Below, piece after piece: positions 7,517-15,013 of a stretch of DNA of 64,000 nucleotides. This DNA comes from Corynebacterium testudinoris. Its GTDB lineage: Bacteria > Actinomycetota > Actinomycetes > Mycobacteriales > Mycobacteriaceae. The notes beneath the pieces were generated by a model. It was given only the letters and a program-made list of their open reading frames with translations, was not told where the DNA came from and searched no databases. Positions within the stretch are counted from its first letter, which is position 1, and every line of letters begins with the position of its first letter. Location: assembly GCF_001021045.1 (NCBI RefSeq), contig NZ_CP011545.1:62001-126000 (forward strand), written 5' to 3'. Position numbers and translations under genes: made by a program.

Positions 7517-8929
7517 TCAACGTAGGATCCGCTTGCCCACGCGCAATGCCTGGCTTAACAGCGAGGCGTAGCGCTCCCTCGGCATGGTCGAAGGACCAGC
7601 CAGGGGCAAGAAACGTTGGGCTGCAATGGTGCGTGCTTCCGTGTATTTGAGCAGCCCTTCGTCAGCATGGCGGCGGCCCACGCCCGAGTTTTTCCACCCG
7701 CCCATGGGGGCGTCGAGGGAGGCCCAGGCGGCGGCGAAGCCGTCGTTGATGTTGACGGCGCCGGCCTGAAGGCGGGAGGCGACGTCGCGGGCGGTGCGCT
7801 CGCGGCCCCATACGGAGGCGCTGAGCCCGTAGGAGCTGTCGTTGGCCTTGGCCACGGCCTCGTCCAAGGACGCTACTTTTTCCACGTAGACGACGGGGCC
7901 GAAGACCTCGTCGGCGTGGAGGCGTGCGGTTGGGGGGACGTCGATAAGCACGGTGGGGGCGTAGAACGTTGGCCCGAGGTCCGGGAGGGGGCGGCCGCCG
8001 GCGAGGACGCGCGCGCCGTGGAGGATGGCGTCGTTGACCAGCTCGTCGACGCGTGCGAGGTGCTCGGCGGAGATGAGCGAGCCGACGTCATCGGTCCAGC
8101 CGTGGCCGAGGCTCAGGTCGTTGACCAGGGCGAGGAAGCGGCTGAGGAAGCTATCAGCGACGGCCTCGTGGACGTAGATCCGCTCGATGGAGATGCATAG
8201 CTGGCCGGTGTTGGAGAAGCACGCCTGCACGGCGCCCCGCGCGGCCCTTTCCATATCCGCGTCCGGGCAGACGATGAGCGGGTTTTTGCCGCCCAGCTCG
8301 GCGGAGAAGCCGATGAGGCGCTCCCCGGCCTGGGCCGCCAGCTTCCGACCAGTCGCGGTGGAGCCGGTGAACATGAGGTAATCGCACTGTTCGACGATCT
8401 CCTGCCCGACGGTGGGGCCCGGGCCGGGGACGACCTGCATGACCTGGCCGGGCAGGCCCGCTTCCTCCAGCAGTTCGAGGCCGCGGACGGCGGTGCCGGT
8501 GGTTTTCTCGTCGGGTTTGAGCACGACGGCGTTGCCGGCGAGGAGGGCTGGGATGGCGTCGGAAAGCGCCATGCTGAGGGGGTAGTTCCAGGGGACAATG
8601 ATGCCGACGACGCCGCGAGGTGACCGTTGCACCGTCGTGTGGGTGAGCACCGGCAGCGCACCTCGTACGCGCGTGGTGCGCAGGAGGCGCCCGGCGCGGT
8701 AGGCGTAGTGGCGGGCGGTGAGTGCGACGTCGATGACCTCGTCGAATGCGCTGGAGCGGGACTTGCCAGTCTCGGTCTGGATGAGGTCGATGAGCTCGAC
8801 CTGATGGTCGAGAATGAGGTCGTGCAGCCGGAGCATGATCTCGCGGCGCGTGCGCACGGGGGTGAGCGCCCACTGGGTCTGCGCGCGCCGGGCTCGGGCA
8901 CAAGCGCTCTGGACTTCGCTGGCTTCCAT
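7517..8929 (-). CDS. Succinate-semialdehyde-type aldehyde dehydrogenase
   Basis: 470-residue NAD(P)-dependent aldehyde dehydrogenase. Visible landmarks: IIVPWNYPLSM, cofactor-site FTGSTATGRKLA, the general-base Glu in SAELGGKNPLI, the catalytic Cys in NTGQLCISIERIYV, and EVFGPVVYVEK. The C-terminal tail (RERYASLLSQALRVGKRILR) resembles GabD2-type succinate-semialdehyde dehydrogenases of actinobacteria; the exact substrate is an inference. The frame stays open far upstream, but the start is best placed at 8927-8929, which lies 7 nt after TACGTT (leaderless) and avoids overlap with the divergent SDR gene. A diverged copy of its last ~48 codons sits at 4999-5145. Confidence 0.9.
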   Translation of the reverse strand: MEASEVQSACARARRAQTQWALTPVRTRREIMLRLHDLILDHQVELIDLIQTETGKSRSSAFDEVIDVALTARHYAYRAGRLLRTTRVRGALPVLTHTTVQRSPRGVVGIIVPWNYPLSMALSDAIPALLAGNAVVLKPDEKTTGTAVRGLELLEEAGLPGQVMQVVPGPGPTVGQEIVEQCDYLMFTGSTATGRKLAAQAGERLIGFSAELGGKNPLIVCPDADMERAARGAVQACFSNTGQLCISIERIYVHEAVADSFLSRFLALVNDLSLGHGWTDDVGSLISAEHLARVDELVNDAILHGARVLAGGRPLPDLGPTFYAPTVLIDVPPTARLHADEVFGPVVYVEKVASLDEAVAKANDSSYGLSASVWGRERTARDVASRLQAGAVNINDGFAAAWASLDAPMGGWKNSGVGRRHADEGLLKYTEARTIAAQRFLPLAGPSTMPRERYASLLSQALRVGKRILR

Positions 8930-8944
8930 AGGATCAAACGTATG
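8927..8944. promoter_or_regulatory. Back-to-back leaderless promoters in a 12-bp divergent spacer
   Basis: On the plus strand TAGGAT (8929-8934) stands 7 nt before the SDR ATG (8942). On the minus strand TACGTT (8942-8937) stands 7 nt before the dehydrogenase ATG (8929). Each -10 box overlaps the first base of the opposite start codon, and the two transcripts would start on the first base of their own ATG. There is no room for a ribosome-binding site on either side. Confidence 0.65.
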
Positions 8945-9685
8945 CCATCGATCTTCATCACGGGAGCGTCCACCGGAATCGGCCGCGCGGTCGCCGAGCG
9001 TTTCCTCGCCGCCGGCTGGACGGTCGGCGCCTATGACATTGCACCGGTCACCTGGTCCTCGGAGGTCATCGCCGGGCTTATCGACGTCCGCGATGCCCAC
9101 TCCTGGCACGCCGCCTTGGCCGACTTCGCCGGCCAGGTGGGCGGGCGTATCGACGTCGTCGATAACAACGCCGGCATCATCGTCGACGGTCCGCTCGCCG
9201 CGGCTGACGCCGCGGAGGTGGAAAAGCTGATCGATACCAACTGCCTCGGCGTCACCCTGGGCGCGCGGGCGGCTCACCCTTACCTGAAGGGCGGTGGGAC
9301 GCTCGTCAACATGTCCTCGGCCGCCGCCATCTACGGCCAGCCCGGCATCGCCGCGTACTCGGCGTCGAAGTTCTACGTCTCGGGGCTGACGGAGGCCCTC
9401 AACCTGGAGTGGCGCGGCGATGGGATCCGGGTCGTGGACATCACGCCGCTGTGGGCGCAGATGAGCTTGGCAAAGGTCGGCGCGGCGACCTCCCACCGGC
9501 TGGGGGTGCGCATCAGCCCAGCCCAGGTCGCCGAGGTCGTCTTCCAGGCCGCGACGGCTGAGGGCCGCTGGGCGCGGGGCAAAGTCCACTACGGGGTATC
9601 CACCTTGGACAAGTCGCTCACCCTCGCCCGCAAGCTCGCGCCGGGCCGAGTGGCGGCGTTTCTCACCCGATTTCTCGCGCACTAG
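8942..9685 (+). CDS. Short-chain dehydrogenase/reductase
   Basis: 247-residue classical SDR. The cofactor motif is at the very N-terminus (MPSIFITGASTGIGRA, TGxxxGIG), followed by NNAG (DNNAGIIVDG), the catalytic Ser (VNMSSAAAIYG) and YxxxK (YSASKFYVSG). The absence of residues before the Rossmann strand confirms the start at 8942. Substrate unknown. It diverges from the aldehyde dehydrogenase gene and is followed, after a 71-bp gap, by an aminotransferase; the three could belong to one amine or amino-alcohol catabolic route, which is inference only. Confidence 0.9.
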   Translation: MPSIFITGASTGIGRAVAERFLAAGWTVGAYDIAPVTWSSEVIAGLIDVRDAHSWHAALADFAGQVGGRIDVVDNNAGIIVDGPLAAADAAEVEKLIDTNCLGVTLGARAAHPYLKGGGTLVNMSSAAAIYGQPGIAAYSASKFYVSGLTEALNLEWRGDGIRVVDITPLWAQMSLAKVGAATSHRLGVRISPAQVAEVVFQAATAEGRWARGKVHYGVSTLDKSLTLARKLAPGRVAAFLTRFLAH

Positions 9686-9756
9686 AAAACCCCGGGACGT
9701 GACGTGGGTGGAGGCGTTAGGGTAGGTCAACAACCCCAGTAGAAAGAGGATGACTG

Positions 9757-11109
9757 ATGGCACAGCTCACCCCGGAACAAGGCCAGCGGGCCTTCGACCT
9801 CGATCGCGCGCACGTTTTTCACTCCTGGTCCGCCCAAGGGGCCCTCAACCCGGTGCCCGTAGCCGGTGGTAAGAACGCCACCTTCTGGGATTTCGACGGC
9901 AACGAATACCTCGATTTCAACTCCCAGATGGTCAACGTCAACTTGGGGCACCAGCACCCCACGCTGATCAAGGCGATTCAGGATCAGGCGGCAACCCTGT
10001 GCACCATCGGGCCAGCTTTTGCCAATGACACCCGCTCGGAGGCCGCCCGCCTCATTGCTTCGGTCGCGCCGGAGGGCCTCAACCACGTCTTCTTCACCAA
10101 CGGTGGGGCAGAGGCCGTGGAGAATGCAGTGAAGATGGCGCGCATTCATACCGGCCGGGACAAGATCATGGCCGCCTACCGCAGCTACCACGGCGCAACC
10201 GCCACCGCGATCACCTTGACTGGCGAACCGCGCCGCTTCAACAACCGCCACACCGACTCGGGCGTGGTCCACTTCATGGGCCCGTACACCTACCAGTCGC
10301 CGTTCTGGTCGACCTCGGAAGAGGAGGAGTGCGAGCGCGCACTGGCCCACCTGGAGCAGCAGATCGTGCTGGAGGGTTCCCACACCATCGCGGCCATCAT
10401 CATGGAACCCGTCGTCGGCGGCATGGGGGTCATCGTCCCGCCGGCCGGCTACCTCAAGGGCCTCAAGGCGCTGTGTGAAAAGTACGGCATCCTCTTCATC
10501 GCCGACGAGGTCATGGTTGGGTTCGGCCGCTGCGGCACCTGGTTCACGGTGGACAATTTCGACGTGACCCCGGACCTCATCACTTTTGCTAAGGGGTCCA
10601 ACTCGGGTTACGTCCCGCTCGGCGGCGTCATCATGTCGGATGCCATCTACGAGACCTTCGTTGATCGCGTGTTCCCCGGCGGCCTCACCTACTCCGGTCA
10701 CCCCCTGGCCTGCGCCCCGGTTGTGGCCACCTTCCAGGTCTTCGAGGAAGAGCAGCTGCTCGACCACGTCAATGATCTCGCCGAGCGCGTCATCCGCCCC
10801 CGCCTGGAGGCCATGCGCGACAAGCACGCCATCGTCGGTGATGTCCGTGGCCTCGGCATGTTCTGGGCGATCGAGCTGGTGAAGAACAAGGACACCCGCG
10901 AACCCCTCGTGCCCTACAACGCCCAGGGTGCGGACCTGCAGCCGATGAACGAGTTCGCTGCTGCCTGCAAGAAGGCCGGCCTGTGGCCCTTCATCGGTAT
11001 GAACCGCACCCACGTCGCTCCGCCGCTGACCATCACCGAAGAGGACCTCGTCCGCGGACTCGACATCATCGACGAGGCCCTCGGCGGGTTGGCTCAGTAC
11101 GCGGACTAG
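9757..11109 (+). CDS. PLP-dependent class III aminotransferase
   Basis: 450 residues. Class III (omega-type) signs: FWDFDGNEYLDFNSQMVNVNLG, FTNGGAEAVENAVKMAR, YRSYHGATATAITLTG, ADEVMVGFGRCGTWF and the PLP-lysine region LITFAKGSNSGYVPLGG. The length is standard. The sequence is closer in style to taurine/beta-alanine-pyruvate type enzymes than to ornithine transaminases, but the substrate cannot be fixed from sequence alone. The sirtuin gene starts 4 nt after its stop, so they share an mRNA. With the aldehyde dehydrogenase nearby, breakdown of an amine through an aldehyde is plausible. Confidence 0.88.
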   Translation: MAQLTPEQGQRAFDLDRAHVFHSWSAQGALNPVPVAGGKNATFWDFDGNEYLDFNSQMVNVNLGHQHPTLIKAIQDQAATLCTIGPAFANDTRSEAARLIASVAPEGLNHVFFTNGGAEAVENAVKMARIHTGRDKIMAAYRSYHGATATAITLTGEPRRFNNRHTDSGVVHFMGPYTYQSPFWSTSEEEECERALAHLEQQIVLEGSHTIAAIIMEPVVGGMGVIVPPAGYLKGLKALCEKYGILFIADEVMVGFGRCGTWFTVDNFDVTPDLITFAKGSNSGYVPLGGVIMSDAIYETFVDRVFPGGLTYSGHPLACAPVVATFQVFEEEQLLDHVNDLAERVIRPRLEAMRDKHAIVGDVRGLGMFWAIELVKNKDTREPLVPYNAQGADLQPMNEFAAACKKAGLWPFIGMNRTHVAPPLTITEEDLVRGLDIIDEALGGLAQYAD

Positions 11110-11113
11110 CCTG

Positions 11114-12040
11114 GTGCCTGAGCTGGACAAGGACGATCTCCACCGCTCGGCCCTGCGTTCCATCGCGCGGGTGGTGGAGGAGACGGCGACGCCGCTCCCA
11201 CCCGAGCAAGCGCTGTCGCAGCTGGTAGAACAGCTCGACCAGGGGCCGGCGATGGTGCTCACCGGAGCTGGCGTGTCCACCGATTCGGGTATCCCCGATT
11301 ACCGCGGCCCGCGGGGCAGCCTCACTCGGCACCGGCCGATGACGTACCAGGAATTCAGCCACGACCCGGCCGCCTCGCACCGCTATTGGGCGCGCAGCTT
11401 CGTCGGGTGGCGGCAGATGGACGCGGCTCGTCCCAACCGCACGCACTTCGCGCTCGTGGAGTTAGAGCGCGCCGGGGTGATCAGTGGGGTGGTGACCCAG
11501 AATGTCGACGGGCTGCACCGGGCGGCTGGCTCGCGCACTCTCGTGCACTTGCATGGCGATCTGGACACCGTCATCTGCCTCAACTGCCGGATGCGGGAGC
11601 CGCGCGAGGAGTTCGATTTGCGCCTGGAGGACAACAACCCCGGCTACTTCGAATCCATTTTCTTGGATCCGTCGCTGGTCAACCCAGATGGCGATGTCAC
11701 CTTGCCCGAGGCGACCGTGCAGCGCTTCCGCATGGTCGGGTGTGTGCGCTGTGGCTCAAAACGCCTCAAGCCGGACGTCGTGTACTTCGGTGAGCCGGTG
11801 CCGGCGGAGCGGAAGGCGCGGGCGTCGGAAATCTTAAGCCAATCCGCCTCGCTGATCGTGGCGGGCTCCTCCCTGGCGGTGATGAGCGGCTATCGCTTCG
11901 CGCTCGATGCTCGCCGCCAACGCAAGCCACTCGCCATCATCAACGGCGGGCCCGGGCGGGCAGACGCCCAGGCCACGACACTGTGGCGCACGCAGGTGGC
12001 ACCTGCTTTCGACGAGCTTCTCGACGCCCTCGGGATCTAG
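11114..12040 (+). CDS. Sir2-family NAD-dependent deacylase (SIRT4-like)
   Basis: 308 residues, GTG start 4 nt after the aminotransferase stop, no obvious RBS, so probably coupled. Sirtuin motifs: GAGVSTDSGIPDYRG (NAD binding), TQNVDGLHRAAGS (catalytic loop), HLHGDL (catalytic His), zinc Cys pairs in VICLNCR and VGCVRCGSKR, then KPDVVYFGEPVP and AGSSLAVMSGYR. The GIPDYR and general lay-out suit class II (SIRT4-type) bacterial sirtuins, which remove acyl or lipoyl groups; activity is inferred. Its stop overlaps the stop of the convergent lipase gene. A second sirtuin of a different class is at 56317-57099. Confidence 0.9.
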   Translation: MPELDKDDLHRSALRSIARVVEETATPLPPEQALSQLVEQLDQGPAMVLTGAGVSTDSGIPDYRGPRGSLTRHRPMTYQEFSHDPAASHRYWARSFVGWRQMDAARPNRTHFALVELERAGVISGVVTQNVDGLHRAAGSRTLVHLHGDLDTVICLNCRMREPREEFDLRLEDNNPGYFESIFLDPSLVNPDGDVTLPEATVQRFRMVGCVRCGSKRLKPDVVYFGEPVPAERKARASEILSQSASLIVAGSSLAVMSGYRFALDARRQRKPLAIINGGPGRADAQATTLWRTQVAPAFDELLDALGI

Positions 12041-12996
12041 GCAGGCAGGTCAATCGCATCCAGTGCGGCACGCACGGCGTGCCGCACGCGGGCGTCGACA
12101 GGCATGTCTTCATGCAGGACCCGGGCCCGCGGCTCGATGTCCTGGATGAAGAAGTTCGTGATGTTCGCCTCGGGATCATCGGAGTACAAAAAGCAGCTTT
12201 CCGGCGGCTGGATGAGGCTGTCGTAGCGGGTGGCAATGCAGGTGTACCCAACATCGCTTTCCGTATCCCCGTCGACGTTGATGTCATTGATGATGGGGTG
12301 GCCGGTGATGAGCTGGAACCCGGAGGGCCCAAACCACGTCTGCACCAGCGAGTTCATCATCGACTCCGCGGTACGGGTGGTGATGATGGAGGAGATCATG
12401 CCGCCCATCGTCGTCCCGTGGTTCGGCGCCGCCAGGCTCACGAGGTGCTTAACTTTCGGTGCCCCGCCCCGCACGTGCATCCAGTAGCGCGCGACCACCC
12501 CGCCCTGGGAATGGCCGACCAGGATGACCTTCTCGGCTCCGGTGACGGTGAGCACCGCGTCAACGTACGCGCCAACCTGGGACGCGGACTCCTCAACAGT
12601 GAGAGTGCTGCGATTGCCAAAGCCCGGGATGAACACCGCCCAACCGTCGGTGCGCAGGTTGTGGGTCAACTTCTCCCAGATGCCGTTGGAATCGCTCGTG
12701 CCGTGGATGAGAACCACCGGCCAGGGGCGTTCCTTGGTGGGGCGGGCGCGCCAATCGTCTTCGACGTGGCCGCGCGGCGGCCGGCGGGCGGCCAGGGGGA
12801 AATTGCTCGAGCGAATGTAGCGCTGCTCGACGGTCTCACTCTGGGCGTCTTCGGCGATGTCCGCTTCGGCGGTGTTGACGGTCTCCGGGTCATCATCCTC
12901 GGCGCTGTCGTGTCTGCGCACCACTCCGGTGGGCAGAATGCGAGTGATCCGGATGCTGAGGTCTCGCTGGAGTTCAGCCAAATGATTGGTGGCCAT
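12037..12996 (-). CDS. Lipase-like alpha/beta hydrolase
   Basis: 319 residues. WPVVLIHGTSDSNGIWEKL supplies the oxyanion segment and VILVGHSQGGVVARY the GxSxG nucleophile elbow; VSLAAPNHGTTMGG is typical of class 2 bacterial lipases/esterases. About 80 poorly conserved, charged N-terminal residues precede the domain and no signal peptide is visible, unlike the secreted members, so it may be cytoplasmic. The ATG at 12996 is preceded by TAGCAT with a 6-nt gap (leaderless). Convergent with the sirtuin gene with overlapping stops. Confidence 0.82.
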   Translation of the reverse strand: MATNHLAELQRDLSIRITRILPTGVVRRHDSAEDDDPETVNTAEADIAEDAQSETVEQRYIRSSNFPLAARRPPRGHVEDDWRARPTKERPWPVVLIHGTSDSNGIWEKLTHNLRTDGWAVFIPGFGNRSTLTVEESASQVGAYVDAVLTVTGAEKVILVGHSQGGVVARYWMHVRGGAPKVKHLVSLAAPNHGTTMGGMISSIITTRTAESMMNSLVQTWFGPSGFQLITGHPIINDINVDGDTESDVGYTCIATRYDSLIQPPESCFLYSDDPEANITNFFIQDIEPRARVLHEDMPVDARVRHAVRAALDAIDLPA

Positions 12997-13066
12997 GTCA
13001 CCATGCTAACGACAAATTCCGCAGCCGACGATGACAGATGTGCCACTTACCCCTAGCATGGTGAAC

Positions 13067-13579
13067 ATGAACATGGACCAGAAACTGCGTGACGTCATGA
13101 ATGCCCAGGTAATCGCCGAACACCAGGCCTCCCTCATCTACTCCCAGCTCGCCTACGACCTGGATCGACTGAGCTTCCCCGGCATGAGCACCTGGATGGC
13201 AGCCCAGGCTGATGAAGAGCGCATGCATGCCCAGAAGATCGCTGACCACCTGTTGGCCCGCGGCGAGCGCGTCGTGTTGTCTGACATTTCCCTCGCCGAG
13301 CTGGAGATCACCTCCCCGCTGGACGCCTTCAAGGCTGCCTTCGCGCATGAGCAGAAGGTCTCCGGCATGATCCGCAACCTCGCGCAGGTGGCTGATGAGG
13401 TCCGTGACTTCGACAGCCGTTCCCTGGTCAACTGGTTCCTCAACGAGCAGATTGAGGAAGAGGCGACCGTGTCCGAGATCGTTGATCAGCTCAACCTCGT
13501 CGGTGACAACGGCTCCGGTCTGCTGCGCATCGACACCGAGATGGGCGGCGAGCGCACGCCCGCTGGCGGCCCGCAGTAA
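13067..13579 (+). CDS. ftn: Ferritin
   Basis: 170-residue ferritin subunit that oxidises and stores iron in a 24-mer shell. Ferroxidase ligands are visible: Glu in NAQVIAEHQAS, the E..H pair in QADEERMHAQKI, Glu in AFAHEQKVS and Gln/Glu in LNEQIEEEATV. Three in-frame ATGs exist (13058, 13067, 13073); I chose 13067 because TAGCAT (13054-13059) lies 7 nt upstream, the leaderless arrangement used throughout this window. A strong terminator follows. It lies just upstream of the haem-iron release and uptake region, so storage and acquisition genes are neighbours. Confidence 0.92.
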   Translation: MNMDQKLRDVMNAQVIAEHQASLIYSQLAYDLDRLSFPGMSTWMAAQADEERMHAQKIADHLLARGERVVLSDISLAELEITSPLDAFKAAFAHEQKVSGMIRNLAQVADEVRDFDSRSLVNWFLNEQIEEEATVSEIVDQLNLVGDNGSGLLRIDTEMGGERTPAGGPQ

Positions 13580-13596
13580 GCGGCACCACCCCCGTA

Positions 13597-13630
13597 CCCC
13601 CGGTCACGTTCGCGTGGCCGGGGGATTTTT
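13597..13630 (+). terminator. Intrinsic terminator after ferritin gene
   Basis: CCCCCGGTCACG (13597-13608) pairs with CGTGGCCGGGGG (13613-13624) with one G-U pair and a TTCG loop, followed by ATTTTT. A textbook rho-independent terminator ending the ftn transcript. Confidence 0.9.
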
Positions 13631-13720
13631 GTGTGTTTCGCCACCGCGGTCTGGTGGCCGGGGGTCATCCGAAAGGAGGATTTTTGGTGCGCGGTCTGGC
13701 TTTCTCGCCGCAAGTCAAAT

Positions 13721-13739
13721 TAAGGTGAGGCTAACCCAA
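13721..13739. promoter_or_regulatory. DtxR-type iron box upstream of hmuO
   Basis: TAAGGTGAGGCTAACCCAA matches the 19-bp DtxR consensus TWAGGTTAGSCTAACCTWA at 17 of 19 positions. It lies 46 bp before the hmuO start, so hmuO should be repressed by iron-loaded DtxR. Confidence 0.85.
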
Positions 13740-13784
13740 CTAAGGGTGACCTAAATCGAAAGTTTGAGTTTGGAAGGCCGAATG

Positions 13785-14453
13785 ATGCTCACCGCCACTC
13801 GCCAGCCCCTGTCCCACCTGCTCCGCGACGCCACCGCCGCCGCACATGGCTACGCGGAGAAGTCTCCGTTTATGTCCCGCCTCGTCGCGGGATCGCTCAC
13901 GCGCGCCGCCGTGGCTGATTACACCGCCCAGCTGTGGTTCATCTACCGCGCGCTGGAGGAGGGCGTCCGGGCCAACGGAGACGGGCCGTTCCTCTCCGCT
14001 GTGGCGGACCAGCGCCTCGAGCGCGTTTATGCCCTCGAGGCCGACCTGGTGGAACTCATTGGGCCGGAATGGCGCGAGGAGATTGTCCCGGGGCCGGGCA
14101 CCGCTGCCTTCGTGGAGCTGCTCACCGGGCTCTCCGATACCGGCGATGACCTCGCCCTGCTGGCCCATCACTACGTGCGTTACCTGGGCGATCTTTCCGG
14201 AGGGCAAGTCATTGCCCGCATGCTCCGCGACCGCTACGGCGTCACTGACGCGGGAGTGAACTTCTACCGCTTCAACGACATCGGCAAGATCAAGCCCTAC
14301 CGCGATGGTTACCGCAGTGCCCTCGACGGTCTAGAGCTCACCGATGAGCAGTCCGCCCATCTCGTCGCTGCCGCCCAAGAGGCTTTCGCGGCCAACGGGA
14401 GGGTGTTTCAAGACCTCGCCGATCGCCACTGCAGCGTCTCCGACCGCTTCTAG
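13785..14453 (+). CDS. hmuO: Haem oxygenase HmuO
   Basis: 222-residue biliverdin-forming haem oxygenase that opens the haem ring and frees iron in the cytoplasm. The proximal His region is seen in TAAAHGYAEKSPFMSRL and the distal helix in YVRYLGDLSGGQVIARML, with KIKPYRDGYRSALD as later landmark. Tandem ATGs at 13782 and 13785: the second is 7 nt after the RBS GGAAGG and is preferred. A DtxR box precedes it, and the htaA-hmuTUV haem import operon lies just beyond, so import and degradation are co-located. Convergent with the small membrane gene at 14466-14915. Confidence 0.95.
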   Translation: MLTATRQPLSHLLRDATAAAHGYAEKSPFMSRLVAGSLTRAAVADYTAQLWFIYRALEEGVRANGDGPFLSAVADQRLERVYALEADLVELIGPEWREEIVPGPGTAAFVELLTGLSDTGDDLALLAHHYVRYLGDLSGGQVIARMLRDRYGVTDAGVNFYRFNDIGKIKPYRDGYRSALDGLELTDEQSAHLVAAAQEAFAANGRVFQDLADRHCSVSDRF

Positions 14454-14465
14454 CCCCTCTCGCGA

Positions 14466-14915
14466 CTATGACCAGCGCGGCGACAACCCTGGGGCAAACC
14501 ACAGGATCGCCGCGCTGACCAGGCCAACCGCCGTCGCGCCGGTAAGGGCAAACGCCGGCGGGACCAGCCACAGCACCAGAAGCGATAGCACTGCGATGCC
14601 GAGCCAGGCCAGGGGAAGGGCCCAGCTCATCCAGCGGTGCTCGATGAAATTGTTCTCGGACCACTCCAGCTGGGGGAAGCGATCACGCGCCTCGGAGCGA
14701 ATCCTTCGCCCGGTGTTCCGCGATGCGGCGAACAGGGCGAGGAGCACGAGCGCGGCACCGACACCCGTGATGATGAGATCGCCGTAAGCCGCGCCGAAGG
14801 CAAGCACCCCGCCCGCCACAGAAATGGCGAGCCGCTCCGCGACCGAAAGGGGCAGGGAGTCCTGGGGGTCGACATCGGGATACAGGGTGTCGAAGCGGGG
14901 GTCGTGCAGTGTCAT
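14466..14915 (-). CDS. Small membrane protein divergent from htaA
   Basis: 149 residues with four predicted membrane segments in two pairs (LAISVAGGVLAFGAAYGDL, ITGVGAALVLLALFAAS, then WALPLAWLGIAVLSLLVLWL and ALTGATAVGLVSAAILWFA) separated by a basic, polar loop. No family recognised with certainty. I start it at MTLHDPRF (14915); the longer frame would run through the promoter. It faces away from htaA across a region holding DtxR-like boxes, so it may be iron-regulated and linked to haem uptake, which is inference from position only. Confidence 0.65.
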   Translation of the reverse strand: MTLHDPRFDTLYPDVDPQDSLPLSVAERLAISVAGGVLAFGAAYGDLIITGVGAALVLLALFAASRNTGRRIRSEARDRFPQLEWSENNFIEHRWMSWALPLAWLGIAVLSLLVLWLVPPAFALTGATAVGLVSAAILWFAPGLSPRWS

Positions 14916-14968
14916 GCCGGGGGTGTCCTTCGGGGCCGATCGATTATCAGGATATTCACCATAGAATG

Positions 14969-15007
14969 CTAGGCTAGCCAAACCTAACACAGGGCAGCCT
15001 TACCTAA
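14969..15007. promoter_or_regulatory. DtxR-type boxes in the divergent htaA promoter region
   Basis: 14969-14987 (CTAGGCTAGCCAAACCTAA) matches the DtxR consensus on the minus strand at 16 of 19 positions. A second, weaker match (about 14 of 19) lies at 14989-15007 and ends CCTTACCTAA. Both lie between the divergent genes at 14915 and 15014, placing htaA-hmuTUV, and perhaps the membrane gene, under iron control. Confidence 0.78.
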
Positions 15008-15013
15008 AGGAGA

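Noticed and set aside
8929..9763. Longer aldehyde dehydrogenase reading to 9763
   Set aside because: The extra N-terminus would lie antisense across the whole SDR gene and has no family match; length and leaderless promoter support 8929.
9727..11280. 517-codon minus-strand frame opposite the aminotransferase
   Set aside because: Shadow of a high-GC gene with clear class III aminotransferase motifs; composition-biased translation and no RBS.
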